A DNA stretch of 64,000 nucleotides from Hominimerdicola alba 8. GTDB taxonomy: Bacteria; Bacillota; Clostridia; Oscillospirales; Ruminococcaceae. The translations under genes and the position numbers were made by a program. The stretch spans positions 1-64,000 of the forward strand of contig NZ_ADKM02000066.1 of assembly GCF_000178155.2 (NCBI RefSeq), written 5' to 3'. This document shows positions 1 to 8,008 of this stretch, piece after piece; within the stretch, counting starts at the first letter, position 1, and each line of letters starts with the position of its first letter. The notes beneath the pieces were generated by a model, which made no database searches, was not told the origin of the DNA, and saw nothing but the letters and a program-made list of their open reading frames with translations.

Positions 1-14
1 AGAAAGGCACACAG

Positions 15-1277
15 ATGGTAAGAAATGTATTAAAGAGGACTGCGGCTCTGGTGACTGCGGCAGTCATGACGGCGGGGCTGTGCGGCTGTCATGAGAGGAC
101 TTTGACCGATGATGACGAGCGCACAGAGATAAGTTTCTCGTGGTGGGGCAATGATGACCGCAACGAGCGGACGCTGAACGGTCTGAAAGGCTTCACGGAG
201 GAAACGGGCGTTACTGTAAGACCGAAGTATGCCGAGTTCAGCGGTTTCAAGTCAAAGATGGATACTGAGATATATTCGGGTACTGAAGCTGATGTGGTAC
301 AGCTGAACTACGACTGGCTTTATCAGTACACGCAGAACGGGGAAGAGTTCTACGACCTCAGCACGCTGGAGGAGATAGACCTTTCGACCTACCCTGAGAT
401 GTCACTTGCCTGCGGCTGGGCAAACGGCAAATTGCAGGCGATACCATACGGCTTCAACGCGCTGACATTTGTGTATAACAAGACACTGCTGGACAGCTAT
501 GGCCTGAGTATACCCGAAACTTGGGACGAACTGTTCGAGGCGGCGGCGGTACTGCGGCGTGACGGTGTGTATGTGCTTTCGCTGACGGATAAGTTTTTCT
601 GGCTGACTGCCTGCGCATATCTGGAACAGTCCACAGGTCACAAGGTATTTGATGAGGACGGCAAACTGGCGCTGAGCAGTGATGATGTGCGCATAATGCT
701 GGCATTCAGCAAAAAGATGCTTGACGAAAAGGTGACTGAACTGGGCAGTGAGTATGACAGGCGTGATTTCTCGATGCTGAGAATGGCGGGCACTGTGTCA
801 TGGACTTCCGATCCCGGATATTTTGAAACAACGGCGGCAGAACTTAAGATGGAACTGGCGGTGGGTCCTTACCTGACCACTAAGGAGTTCGACAGCTTCG
901 GGTGGTACGAGAAGCCGACAGGTCTTTACGCCATAAGGCAGGACACCGAAGAACCGCAGGCGGCAGGCGAACTGGTCGATTATCTTATAAACAGCGCTGA
1001 CATGGCGGCAAGTCTGGGCATGACTAAGGGCGTGCCTGTCAGCAGGGCGGCGGAGGAAGCCCTTGAAGCGCATGGCATGCTGGAGGGCGTTGAGTACGAA
1101 GCCAACCGCATGATGATGAATGAACCGCGCCTGATGACCATGAGTCCATTGATGGAGAACAGCGAACTGATAGATATTTACGCAGATGCCCTCAACGGTG
1201 TGTACTACAACAAGCACATAACCGTTCCCACAGCCGCAGACAGGGCGTGGGACAAGATGATCGGCGTGAAATTATGA
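15..1277 (+). CDS. extracellular sugar-binding lipoprotein of an ABC transporter
   Basis: A 420-residue solute-binding protein of the family-1 (SBP_bac_1) type, which captures oligosaccharides outside the membrane for an ABC importer. The N-terminus is a lipoprotein signal: basic MVRNVLKR, a hydrophobic stretch, then the lipobox LCGC with Cys at about residue 25. Further on come features usual for the family: an early SWWGNDDRNE segment, a mid-protein PYGFNALTFVYNK segment and a C-terminal helical region. A ribosome site (AGAAAGG) lies at the window start, so upstream genes are cut off. No permease genes follow; a terminator and a repeat do, so this is the last gene of its unit. The sugar specificity cannot be read from the sequence. 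Confidence 0.88.
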   Translation: MVRNVLKRTAALVTAAVMTAGLCGCHERTLTDDDERTEISFSWWGNDDRNERTLNGLKGFTEETGVTVRPKYAEFSGFKSKMDTEIYSGTEADVVQLNYDWLYQYTQNGEEFYDLSTLEEIDLSTYPEMSLACGWANGKLQAIPYGFNALTFVYNKTLLDSYGLSIPETWDELFEAAAVLRRDGVYVLSLTDKFFWLTACAYLEQSTGHKVFDEDGKLALSSDDVRIMLAFSKKMLDEKVTELGSEYDRRDFSMLRMAGTVSWTSDPGYFETTAAELKMELAVGPYLTTKEFDSFGWYEKPTGLYAIRQDTEEPQAAGELVDYLINSADMAASLGMTKGVPVSRAAEEALEAHGMLEGVEYEANRMMMNEPRLMTMSPLMENSELIDIYADALNGVYYNKHITVPTAADRAWDKMIGVKL

Positions 1278-1288
1278 TATAAGGTGAA

Positions 1289-1321
1289 GTGCGTCCGCGG
1301 AGATATGCGGGCGCATTTTTT
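1289..1321 (+). terminator. Rho-independent terminator after the solute-binding protein
   Basis: GCGTCCGC pairs with GCGGGCGC (one G-U) around a short loop and is followed by six T. It lies 12 bp after the stop codon. Confidence 0.8.
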
Positions 1322-1399
1322 GCCGACAAACCGTACCGAACAGCCTTTCAGCAGGCATTAACAATGGTTCGCGATTTCTTTCGCTAAAACGGCATTCAC

Positions 1400-1945
1400 G
1401 CGCCCATGCCCCGATAATTCGGCGGTGTAACACGGTATAGTAATGTAACACGCATGGCGATAATCAAACGGCGAGAGTAACGCCGACACAGTCGCGAACG
1501 CCCCCGTCCTACACTATTGACAGGCTTATCCTTTGGAGAGATGACCGACCGCCGAAGACGCTGTCGCTGTTCGGCTGGACGTCGCGGGCAATTCGTCGCA
1601 CGCACATGGTTTCTGCGGGTCGAGAATTTTGAGCACGCTCTTTTCTATGAGAATTGCCCGCTTTTGCCTTGCTTTGGTCGAATGCTTTGACCTCTTACCG
1701 TTGTTGCTTTGTTCGCCCAACTAATTTTGTTTGTCGCTTGTGGACTTCTTCCCCGATTGAGGGCGCTGCCCTCAAACTCCCGCAAGCCTGCTGGCGCGAG
1801 GCTTGACCGCGCGCTTTGGTTCGCGCATAGCTTTGTGTTCTTACTCGGCTTTGTTGGGCGGCTTAGTTTGCGCTTTCTTCGCTGAAACAACATTCTTTCG
1901 TCCCTGCCAATAATTATGAATTATGAATTATGAATTATGAATTAC
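1400..1945 (-). repeat. R3 family repeat, copy A (minus orientation)
   Basis: A full copy of the R3 module read on the minus strand. It begins with AATTCATA tandem units (1911-1945), then the GGCAGGGACGAAAG segment, the CGCGCGGTCAAGCCTCGCG segment, a hairpin of the type TTGAGGGC..GCCCTCAA, and the inverted pair GCGGGCAATT / AATTGCCCGC. Open frames across it are not conserved between copies, so it is read as non-coding. Together with the terminator it fills the gap before ilvA. Confidence 0.85.
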
Positions 1946-1954
1946 AATCCCCCG

Positions 1955-1983
1955 TTGACTTTTGCGGCGGGGAGTGGTATAAT
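1955..1983 (+). promoter_or_regulatory. ilvA promoter
   Basis: TTGACT (1955-1960), 17 bp, TATAAT (1978-1983) with an upstream TGG (extended -10). It starts 9 bp after the AT-repeat end of R3 copy A. Confidence 0.8.
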
Positions 1984-2038
1984 CTAAGGTATAGGTCTTA
2001 CGGCAAAAATTTTTATTCTTGAAAAGAGGTCAATCACA

Positions 2039-3241
2039 ATGCTTACACTGGATAAGGTGTTCGACGCATCAAATGTACTCAAAGAGGTCATCAGGTCTAC
2101 CGACTGTATAGCCGCACCCAATGTGAACCCCGACTGCAACGTTTTTCTCAAGACCGAGAATTTGCAGATAACAGGTTCGTTTAAGGTGAGAGGCGCTTAT
2201 TACAGGATATCCCAGCTTTCCGATGAGGAAAAGGCACACGGCGTTATCGCATGTTCTGCGGGCAACCATGCACAGGGCGTGGCGCTGGCGGCGGCTAAGA
2301 ACGGCATAAGATCCATAATCTGCCTGCCCGATGGTGCGCCTATCTCAAAGGTAGAGGCTACAAGAAGCTACGGCGCTGAGATATGCCTTGTACCCGGCGT
2401 TTATGATGACGCTTACGCTGAGGCTATACGTCAGCGTGATGAGTACGGATATACTTTCATTCACCCGTTTGATGATGAAAATGTCATCGCAGGTCAGGGT
2501 ACTATCGGTCTGGAGATACTCAATCAGGTGGCTAATGCAAATGTGATCGTCGTGCCTGTGGGCGGCGGCGGACTTATTTCGGGCGTGGCTTTTGCGGTAA
2601 AACAGCTGAACCCCCGCGTGAAAGTCTACGGCGTGCAGGCTGAGGGTGCGCCTTCTATGGTGAAGTCCATATCTGAGGACAAGATAGTATGCCTTGACAG
2701 CGTACACACCATCGCAGACGGCATTCAGGTAAAAGAACCTGGCGAGAATACATTTGAGTACTGCAAGCAGTATGTTGACGGCATAGTGACTGTCACCGAT
2801 GACGAGGTAAGTTCAGCTATACTGCACCTTATCGAAAAGCAGAAGTTAATAGCTGAGGGCGCTGGCGCTGTTTCGGTGGCGGCTGTTATGTTCAACAAGA
2901 TACCTGACCTTAAGGGCAAGAACGTTGTTTGTCTGGTGTCGGGCGGCAATATCGATGTTACCATACTTTCGAGGGTCATCAAGAGAGGTCTGCTGAAGTC
3001 GGGCAGGTCTGATACGCTGACCATTCAGCTGGACGACAAGCCGGGTCAGCTGAAAGATGTTTCGGCAATTATCGCAGATCTGGGCGCGAATGTGGTATCT
3101 ATCCACCACGAGAGGGCGAGCGAGGACAGCGACATCACCGAATGTCTGCTCCGTCTGGTGCTGGAAACCAGAGATTACAGCCATATCCGTGAGATACGCG
3201 CGGCGCTGACTGCTAAGGGCTTCAAGATAGTCAATAAGTGA
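2039..3241 (+). CDS. ilvA: threonine ammonia-lyase (threonine dehydratase) with ACT domain
   Basis: A PLP-dependent enzyme that deaminates L-threonine to 2-oxobutanoate, the first step towards isoleucine. It has 400 residues, the usual length of the short IlvA/TdcB form with one ACT domain. The PLP-lysine motif reads GSFKVRGA (about residues 46-53), SAGNHAQGVA follows at about 74, and the glycine-rich phosphate loop is PVGGGGLISG (about 173-182). The C-terminal about 75 residues (DTLTIQLDDKPGQLKDV...) form the ACT domain, usually a site of allosteric control. The start is preceded by AAGAGGT. The downstream ridA is a functional match, because RidA removes the reactive enamine this enzyme releases. 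Biosynthetic versus catabolic role cannot be decided. Confidence 0.95.
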   Translation: MLTLDKVFDASNVLKEVIRSTDCIAAPNVNPDCNVFLKTENLQITGSFKVRGAYYRISQLSDEEKAHGVIACSAGNHAQGVALAAAKNGIRSIICLPDGAPISKVEATRSYGAEICLVPGVYDDAYAEAIRQRDEYGYTFIHPFDDENVIAGQGTIGLEILNQVANANVIVVPVGGGGLISGVAFAVKQLNPRVKVYGVQAEGAPSMVKSISEDKIVCLDSVHTIADGIQVKEPGENTFEYCKQYVDGIVTVTDDEVSSAILHLIEKQKLIAEGAGAVSVAAVMFNKIPDLKGKNVVCLVSGGNIDVTILSRVIKRGLLKSGRSDTLTIQLDDKPGQLKDVSAIIADLGANVVSIHHERASEDSDITECLLRLVLETRDYSHIREIRAALTAKGFKIVNK

Positions 3242-3552
3242 TGACAAGGCTGACAGATCACAGCGGGGGATATCTCTGTGCGGGCGCGAAACTGCGCTTT
3301 GTCGGGGAATATCCCTTTGATGCCGAACCTGTTGACTTTATGATATGCGATTATCCTGCGGCGGGCGCGGGACGGTGTAACTTTGCGCTGTACTGCGTGT
3401 CGGGCTACCATGCGGGCAGTCTTGAATATGTTTTCCCGCAGGAAGCGCAGGCAGAGGAAGCGCGGGCGATAAGTACAAAATGGCTCGCTGAGAACTGGCA
3501 GAAAAAGGTATATAACGGGTGCAGTGCAGAGAACGTTACCGTACTGCTCTGA
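3241..3552 (+). CDS. hypothetical protein, 103 residues
   Basis: I do not recognise the family. The ATG overlaps the ilvA stop by one base (TGATG), which points to translational coupling; a GTG three bases earlier is an alternative start. The product is small and soluble, with no signal peptide or membrane segment, and has a cysteine/aromatic-rich middle (MICDYPAAGAGRCNFALYCVSGYHAGSLEYVFP) and a helical charged end (EEARAISTKWLAENWQKKVYNG). The compact, tryptophan-bearing fold resembles small immunity or accessory proteins, but that is only an impression. Codon use matches ilvA. Confidence 0.6.
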   Translation: MTRLTDHSGGYLCAGAKLRFVGEYPFDAEPVDFMICDYPAAGAGRCNFALYCVSGYHAGSLEYVFPQEAQAEEARAISTKWLAENWQKKVYNGCSAENVTVLL

Positions 3553-3672
3553 ACCTGTTGAATAAATGAAACTGCTGTATATTGCTTACCAAGCCGAAAG
3601 CTGAGGAAGCGGTACAGATCGGGATCGGCAGACAAGTGATATGACAGGCGGGCGTTTCATCAAGGAGAAAAC

Positions 3673-4077
3673 ATGAAAAGGACAACAAAACGAAGGTTGG
3701 TATATTCGGCGCTTTTTGCCGTTATGCTTATAACTGAGATACTGATAGGGAAGTACGCTCACGGCTTTGTACGCGAATACTTCGGTGATGTCCTTGTCAT
3801 GCCCGCCATGTATTTTCTGGTGCGCATATTCACTGACAGTTTTCCGCGCACACTTCCGCTGATACTGTTTATCTTTGCATGTGCGGTGGAAGTTTCACAG
3901 TATTTCGGGCTTTACAAGGTACTCGGCTTCGCACGCGGAAGTCTGCCTGCCATAATCATCGGTACGGGCTTTGCGTGGGGCGACCTTGCGGCATACGCGG
4001 CGGGCAGTGTGCTGAACGTTATTGCCGCTGTCGCGGGCAGGGGCTCTTCCCAGAACACAACTGACGGGAAAATATAA
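3673..4077 (+). CDS. DUF2809-family membrane protein
   Basis: A 134-residue integral membrane protein with about four membrane segments: residues about 10-28, 37-55, 60-80 and 90-120. The order of motifs (GKYAHGFVREYFGDVLVM, then EVSQYFG, then GFAWGDLAAYAAG) is that of the DUF2809 family, whose function is not known. A ribosome site, AAGGAGA, lies 7 bp before the ATG. It stands alone between ilvA and ridA. Confidence 0.75.
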   Translation: MKRTTKRRLVYSALFAVMLITEILIGKYAHGFVREYFGDVLVMPAMYFLVRIFTDSFPRTLPLILFIFACAVEVSQYFGLYKVLGFARGSLPAIIIGTGFAWGDLAAYAAGSVLNVIAAVAGRGSSQNTTDGKI

Positions 4078-4112
4078 TTACAGTATAAAAACGCGGCAGA
4101 AACCGTGTTTTA

Positions 4113-4211
4113 TAGCAATCCGCCTTAAAATTCAGACAAAATCCAGTCACAAAATCCATAGATCCGAGCTTTTGCGACTGGATTTTGTGAATTTAAATAG
4201 TTGGATTGCTA
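4113..4211 (+). mobile_element. MITE-1 copy 1 (99 bp)
   Basis: Begins TAGCAATCCGCCTTAAAATT and ends with TTGGATTGCTA; the terminal TAGCAATCC arms are inverted repeats. An internal inverted pair (ACAAAATCC.../...GGATTTTGT) lets the whole element fold as a long hairpin. TA flanks both sides (4111-4112, 4212-4213), as expected for Tc1/mariner-IS630 type transposition. There is no coding capacity. Confidence 0.88.
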
Positions 4212-4249
4212 TAGATAGCCAATAATATTATTTAAAGGAGTAGATCAAA

Positions 4250-4624
4250 ATGGCAGAAACAATTTACACAAAGAACGCACCTGATGCGATAGGTCCTTAT
4301 TCGCAGGCTAAGAAAGTAGGCGGACTGATATTCACATCGGGTCAGATAGCTATTGATCCCGCAACAGGCAATGTTGAGGCAGCTACCATCGAGGAGCAGA
4401 CACATCAGGTATGCAAAAATCTGAAAGCTGTTCTGGAAGAGGCGGGAAGCGGTCTGGACAAGGCTGTGAAGACTGTATGCTTCCTTAAGAATATGAGCGA
4501 TTTCGGCGCTTTTAACGGCGTTTACGGCGAGTATTTCTCTTCAAAGCCCGCAAGAAGCTGTGTGGCTGTAAAGGAACTTCCCAAGGACGTTCTGGTAGAG
4601 GTAGAAGTAATAGCTGAGGTATGA
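4250..4624 (+). CDS. ridA: RidA family enamine/imine deaminase
   Basis: A 124-residue RidA (YjgF/YER057c) protein, which hydrolyses the reactive 2-aminoacrylate and 2-aminocrotonate formed by PLP dehydratases such as IlvA. Diagnostic segments are seen in order: NAPDAIGPYSQAKKVGGLIFTSGQI at the start, CKNLKAVLEEAGSGLDKAVKTVCFL in the middle, and the substrate-binding R in ARSCVAVKELPKDVLVEVEVIAEV at the end. Ribosome site AAAGGAG lies 8 bp before the ATG. MITE-1 copy 1 lies about 40 bp upstream. It is close to ilvA, which supports the enamine-removing role. Confidence 0.93.
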   Translation: MAETIYTKNAPDAIGPYSQAKKVGGLIFTSGQIAIDPATGNVEAATIEEQTHQVCKNLKAVLEEAGSGLDKAVKTVCFLKNMSDFGAFNGVYGEYFSSKPARSCVAVKELPKDVLVEVEVIAEV

Positions 4625-4693
4625 TGCGGCATAAGACCTCTTTAATTAACAAAATCGTTGCAGAACGTTGACACATAGCCGTACATGTTCTGA

Positions 4694-4699
4694 TATAAT
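4694..4699 (+). promoter_or_regulatory. probable extended -10 promoter before the antiporter gene
   Basis: TGATATAAT at 4691-4699. A TTGACA at 4668-4673 lies 20 bp upstream, which is too far for an ideal -35. A GC-rich hairpin (4708-4736) with a T4 run follows at once, so it could be an early attenuator or the ridA terminator. Confidence 0.5.
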
Positions 4700-4707
4700 G
4701 AAAATGC

Positions 4708-4744
4708 AGAGTTCTCCCTCGCCTTTGGGCGGGGGAGTGCTTTT
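4708..4744 (+). terminator. GC-rich hairpin with short T run after ridA
   Basis: CTCCCTCGCC pairs with GGGCGGGGGAG around TTT, followed by TGCTTTT. It can terminate ridA transcripts. MITE-2 copy 1 is inserted about 16 bp beyond it. Confidence 0.6.
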
Positions 4745-4760
4745 GCGTAAAAATAAAACG

Positions 4761-4836
4761 TGGTTATCCCGCTGACACACCACAAAAACGGCGGTTTTAC
4801 AGCATTTTCAGCCGTTGTGCCAAAGGGATAGTCATA
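4761..4836 (+). mobile_element. MITE-2 copy 1 (short, 76 bp)
   Basis: Both ends of the family are present: TGGTTATCCCGCTGACACACC at the left and TGTGCCAAAGGGATAGTCATA at the right; the middle is deleted or replaced. The flanking 10-mers AAATAAAACG and AAATAAGGGG agree at 7 of 10 positions and may be a worn target duplication. The element ends 18 bp before the antiporter ATG, so it forms part of its leader. Confidence 0.75.
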
Positions 4837-4854
4837 AAATAAGGGGAAGTAAAA

Positions 4855-6048
4855 ATGAAAGCATATGAGATACTTATGGATATCGCGCTGATACTGATAA
4901 GTGCGAAGCTCATGGGTCTGGCGGCGCGCAAGGTAAAAGCGCCGATGGTAGTGGGCGAGATAATCGCTGGCATACTGATAGGACCGTGTTTTTATTCGGG
5001 ACTGGTACAGCCCTCAGAGTACATAAACGTGTTTGCCGAGATAGGCGTTATACTGATAATGTTCTCGGCGGGGCTTGAAACGAATTTGCAGGAACTCAAG
5101 AAGTCGGGCGGCATAGCGCTGGTGATAGCCTGCGTGGGCGTGTTCGTGCCGCTTATCTGCGGTGCGGCGCTGTACGGGGCGTTCTACGGATTTGACGGCT
5201 TTGGCACCGAGAAATTCTTCCACGGGCTGTTCATCGGCTGTATAATGACGGCGACATCGGTGGGCATAACGGTCGAGGCGCTGAAAGAGATGGGCTATCT
5301 CAAAGGCAGGGTCGGTCAGACGATACTTTCGGCGGCGATAATAGATGACATCATCGGCATAGTGGTGCTGACATTTGTGCTCAGCATGAAAGACCCTTCC
5401 AACAGCATCGGCAAGGTATCGCTGAAAGTTGTGGGATTTCTGGCGGCATCGTTCATACTGGGATATCTGATATACAAGGTATTCAAGGTAGTGGACGAGA
5501 AATATCCTCACACGAGGAGGATACCGATAATCGCGCTGAGCCTGTGCTTCATACTGGCTTATGTGGCAGAGGAATATTTCGGCATAGCGGACATCACGGG
5601 CGCATACATCGCGGGCATAATCCTGTGCAACGTGCGTGATGCTGACTACATCGACCGCAAGGTGAACGTGAACGGCTACATGTTTTTCGCCCCGATATTC
5701 TTTGTCGGCATCGGATTAAAGACGAGTTTCAAGGGCATGGGCGGTGAAACTGTCCTGTTTGCGCTGGCATTCGTGGCGGTAGCAATGTTATCGAAGCTGA
5801 TAGGCTGTGGTCTTGCAGCGAAATGCTTCAAGTTTGACACACACGACTGTGTGAAGATAGGTGCGGGCATGATGACAAGGGGCGAAGTTGCGCTGATAAT
5901 CACCAACAAGGGTCTTAGCATGGGCGTACTTGAACCGAACGCATCTACAGCAGTCATACTGCTTATAATCGTCAGCAGTATAGTCACGCCGATATTCCTG
6001 AAATATCTGTACACTAAGCACCCCGAAAAATCAGAAGAAACGGCATAG
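4855..6048 (+). CDS. cation:proton antiporter, CPA2 family
   Basis: A 397-residue membrane protein with about 12-13 hydrophobic segments, of the Na+/H+ or K+/H+ exchanger (Kef/NapA-like) core. Family features seen: KVKAPMVVGEIIAGILIGP at about residues 27-45, FAEIGVILIMFSAGLETNLQEL at about 60-82, the conserved acidic pair in AAIIDDIIGIVVL at about 162-174, and GAGMMTRGEVALII near 335-350. It lacks the C-terminal TrkA-N domain of many Kef proteins. The ATG follows an AAGGGGAAG site just outside MITE-2 copy 1. The ion is not predictable. Confidence 0.9.
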   Translation: MKAYEILMDIALILISAKLMGLAARKVKAPMVVGEIIAGILIGPCFYSGLVQPSEYINVFAEIGVILIMFSAGLETNLQELKKSGGIALVIACVGVFVPLICGAALYGAFYGFDGFGTEKFFHGLFIGCIMTATSVGITVEALKEMGYLKGRVGQTILSAAIIDDIIGIVVLTFVLSMKDPSNSIGKVSLKVVGFLAASFILGYLIYKVFKVVDEKYPHTRRIPIIALSLCFILAYVAEEYFGIADITGAYIAGIILCNVRDADYIDRKVNVNGYMFFAPIFFVGIGLKTSFKGMGGETVLFALAFVAVAMLSKLIGCGLAAKCFKFDTHDCVKIGAGMMTRGEVALIITNKGLSMGVLEPNASTAVILLIIVSSIVTPIFLKYLYTKHPEKSEETA

Positions 6049-6051
6049 CTA

Positions 6052-6150
6052 TAGCAATCCAACTATTTAAATTCACAAAATCCAGTCGCAAAAGCTCGGA
6101 TCTATGGATTTTGTGACCGGATTTTGTCTGAATTTTAAGGCGGATTGCTA
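6052..6150 (-). mobile_element. MITE-1 copy 2 (99 bp)
   Basis: The same 99-bp element in inverse orientation, TAGCAATCCAAC ... GCGGATTGCTA, flanked by TA at 6050-6051 and 6151-6152. It is inserted 3 bp after the antiporter stop codon and before that gene's terminator. Confidence 0.88.
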
Positions 6151-6154
6151 TAGG

Positions 6155-6188
6155 GACAGTCCCCGCATGAGCGGGGGCTGTTTTTTTT
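6155..6188 (+). terminator. Rho-independent terminator after the antiporter
   Basis: CAGTCCCCGC pairs with GCGGGGGCTG around ATGA and is followed by eight T. MITE-1 copy 2 separates it from the stop codon. Confidence 0.88.
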
Positions 6189-6314
6189 GCTGTTATCACG
6201 CGGAGATATGCGCACCGATGCAAGCTGATGCCGTTCTTATCCTTTGAAGTGATGACTGAGCGGAGGGGCTGGGGTGCTGTTTTTGTCGTTTCTTACAAAC
6301 TTTCCGATATATCA

Positions 6315-6343
6315 GTGACAGATAACTCAAATGATGGTATAAT
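6315..6343 (+). promoter_or_regulatory. capA-like gene promoter
   Basis: GTGACA (6315-6320), 17 bp, TATAAT (6338-6343) with upstream TGG (extended -10). It lies 35 bp before the coding start chosen here and rules out the longer reading frame start at 6228. Confidence 0.75.
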
Positions 6344-6377
6344 AAAGGCAGTGTTTTACCGCGAAAGGAGTATATTG

Positions 6378-7667
6378 ATGATGAAAATGAAATTCTTTGT
6401 ACCTGTCTTAGCGGCTGTTATGCTCACTGCTTCCTGCGGCGTTTCGGTTGAGAGCGATCCTGCGGCTGAAAAACAGTCTGCCAAAACCACCGCTGACAAT
6501 AGGGAAGTATCTGACAACGAAAGCATACCCGACGGACAGTCCCCCGAAGATACAGACTCTCAGTCCCCCGAAACCGAAAAACCGCAGGAAACACGTACAG
6601 GCAAAACTGTGGTGAGGTTTGCCTGTGCAGGCGATAACCTGATACATGATAATATCTATTTAGAAGCGCAGAACGATGACGGCAGTTATGATTTCAGCAA
6701 GTGCTACGCCCCCTGCAAAAAGCTGATAGAAGATACCGATGTGGCGGTACTCAATCAGGAAACGCTGGTGAACGATATGTTCGAGCCATCGACTTTTCCG
6801 CTGTTCTCTACCCCGACAGAGGACGGCGATGCAGTGGTGGACTTCGGGTTCAATGTCATTTCGATGTCAAACAACCATGTGCTTGACAAAGGCTCTGACG
6901 GGCTTATAGCTTCTCTCGACTACTGGGATACCAAAGATGTGGTACACTACGGCGCTTACCGTGATGAAGCCGATGCCGAAAACATCAGGACGATGGAGGT
7001 AAACGGCATAACTTTCGCGTTTCTGGGCTATATGGAACACACCAACGGCTTTTTCCTCAGCGATGACGAACCGGGAGAAGTGGTATATATCGAAGAGCGC
7101 GAGCGCATAGAGCGTCAGGTGAGGGCGGCTGACGAAATGGCTGATGTGGTGGTAGTTTCCTGTCATTTCGGCACAGAGGTGCAGAATGACCTTAACGCTA
7201 TGCAGATGGAATTTGCACCTCAGCTGGTAGAATGGGGCGCTGACCTCATCATCGGCACACAGGCGCATGCGCTTTCGACCTGTGGATTTATCGACAAGCC
7301 CGACGGCGGCAGAGCGTTCGTCTACTACGGGCTGGGAAATTTCCTGAATACCATGTACGATGCCGACAACCCCGATGGCTGGTACGGCAGGGCGATACTG
7401 GGAATATTCGGCAAGCTGGACATAGTGAAGGACTTCGACAACGGCGGCGCGGTGACTTTTGAGAATGTCAAGGCGATACCCGTTATCTCCCATTATGAGG
7501 GCGTAAGCTGGGACAGCATGTGGTACAACTGTGCGGTCTACCCATACGGCGACTACACCGATGAAATGTTATCGCGGCACATGATGTATCAGCAGGTCGG
7601 TGTCAACAGGGATACCCTTGCCCACTATCTGTCATACATTCCCGAAGAATTTCTGGCATACGAGTGA
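6378..7667 (+). CDS. CapA family lipoprotein (metallophosphatase-like fold)
   Basis: A 429-residue CapA/PgsA-type protein. The family includes a poly-gamma-glutamate capsule factor, but most members have no proven substrate. The start is chosen at 6378 because AAAGGAG precedes it by 8 bp and the promoter lies inside the longer frame. Lipobox LTASC is at about residues 17-21, followed by a Ser/Glu/Pro-rich linker of about 60 residues. The metal-site motifs are in order: FACAGDNLIHD, VLNQETLV, VISMSNNHVLDKG, VVVSCHFGTEV and IIGTQAHAL. It is a surface-anchored enzyme of unknown substrate. A nested repeat follows, then a terminator shared with the convergent gene. Confidence 0.85.
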   Translation: MMKMKFFVPVLAAVMLTASCGVSVESDPAAEKQSAKTTADNREVSDNESIPDGQSPEDTDSQSPETEKPQETRTGKTVVRFACAGDNLIHDNIYLEAQNDDGSYDFSKCYAPCKKLIEDTDVAVLNQETLVNDMFEPSTFPLFSTPTEDGDAVVDFGFNVISMSNNHVLDKGSDGLIASLDYWDTKDVVHYGAYRDEADAENIRTMEVNGITFAFLGYMEHTNGFFLSDDEPGEVVYIEERERIERQVRAADEMADVVVVSCHFGTEVQNDLNAMQMEFAPQLVEWGADLIIGTQAHALSTCGFIDKPDGGRAFVYYGLGNFLNTMYDADNPDGWYGRAILGIFGKLDIVKDFDNGGAVTFENVKAIPVISHYEGVSWDSMWYNCAVYPYGDYTDEMLSRHMMYQQVGVNRDTLAHYLSYIPEEFLAYE

Positions 7668-7685
7668 TATTTCGGCATAAAAATG

Positions 7686-7945
7686 TGGTTATCCCGCTGA
7701 CACACCACAAAAACAACGGCTATACAGAACTTAAGGTTCCTGGCGTATATTTTTCCCCCGCCGCAGGCGGGGGGAAAATATACAATGCTCAATTATCCTT
7801 TTGTTTACCGCATTTTTATAGCAATCCGCCTTAAAATTCAGACAAAATCCAGTCACAAAACCCATAAATCCCAGCTTTTGCGACCGGATTTTGTGAATTT
7901 AAAAAGTTGGATTGCTATAGTTGGTGTGCTAAAGGGATAGTCATA
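7686..7945 (+). mobile_element. MITE-2 copy 2, interrupted by MITE-1 copy 3
   Basis: Left end TGGTTATCCCGCTGACACACC at 7686, internal GC-rich hairpin around CCCCCGCC..GGCGGGGG, right end GGGATAGTCATA at 7945. MITE-1 copy 3 (7819-7917) sits inside, near the right end. The flanking 10-mers CATAAAAATG and TCAAAAAATG agree at 7 of 10 positions. The right flank is the A-tract of the terminator hairpin at 7950-7988. Confidence 0.85.
7819..7917 (+). mobile_element. MITE-1 copy 3 (99 bp), nested in MITE-2
   Basis: TAGCAATCCGCC ... GTTGGATTGCTA with TA on both sides (7817-7818, 7918-7919). Uninterrupted MITE-2 copies read GCATTTTTAGTTGG at this place; here that string is split at TA, which shows it is an insertion. 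Confidence 0.9.
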
Positions 7946-7949
7946 TCAA

Positions 7950-7988
7950 AAAATGCGCGGGCGAACTTTCGCCTGCGCATTTTCTTTT
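7950..7988. terminator. bidirectional terminator between the capA-like and O-antigen-ligase-like genes
   Basis: ATGCGCGGGCGAA pairs with TTCGCCTGCGCAT around a short loop, with an A-run on the left and a T-rich run (TTTTCTTTT) on the right, so it can act on both strands for the two converging genes. Confidence 0.82.
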
Positions 7989-8008
7989 ATTGTGATACAT
8001 GTATCTGT

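Noticed and set aside
1278-2038. A prophage or insertion sequence with its own transposase in the repeat-rich gaps
   Set aside because: No transposase, integrase or phage protein can be read on either strand in any gap; all elements seen are non-autonomous.
4668-4699. TTGACA 20 bp before TATAAT as a standard promoter
   Set aside because: The spacer is too long; kept only as a possible extended -10 promoter.
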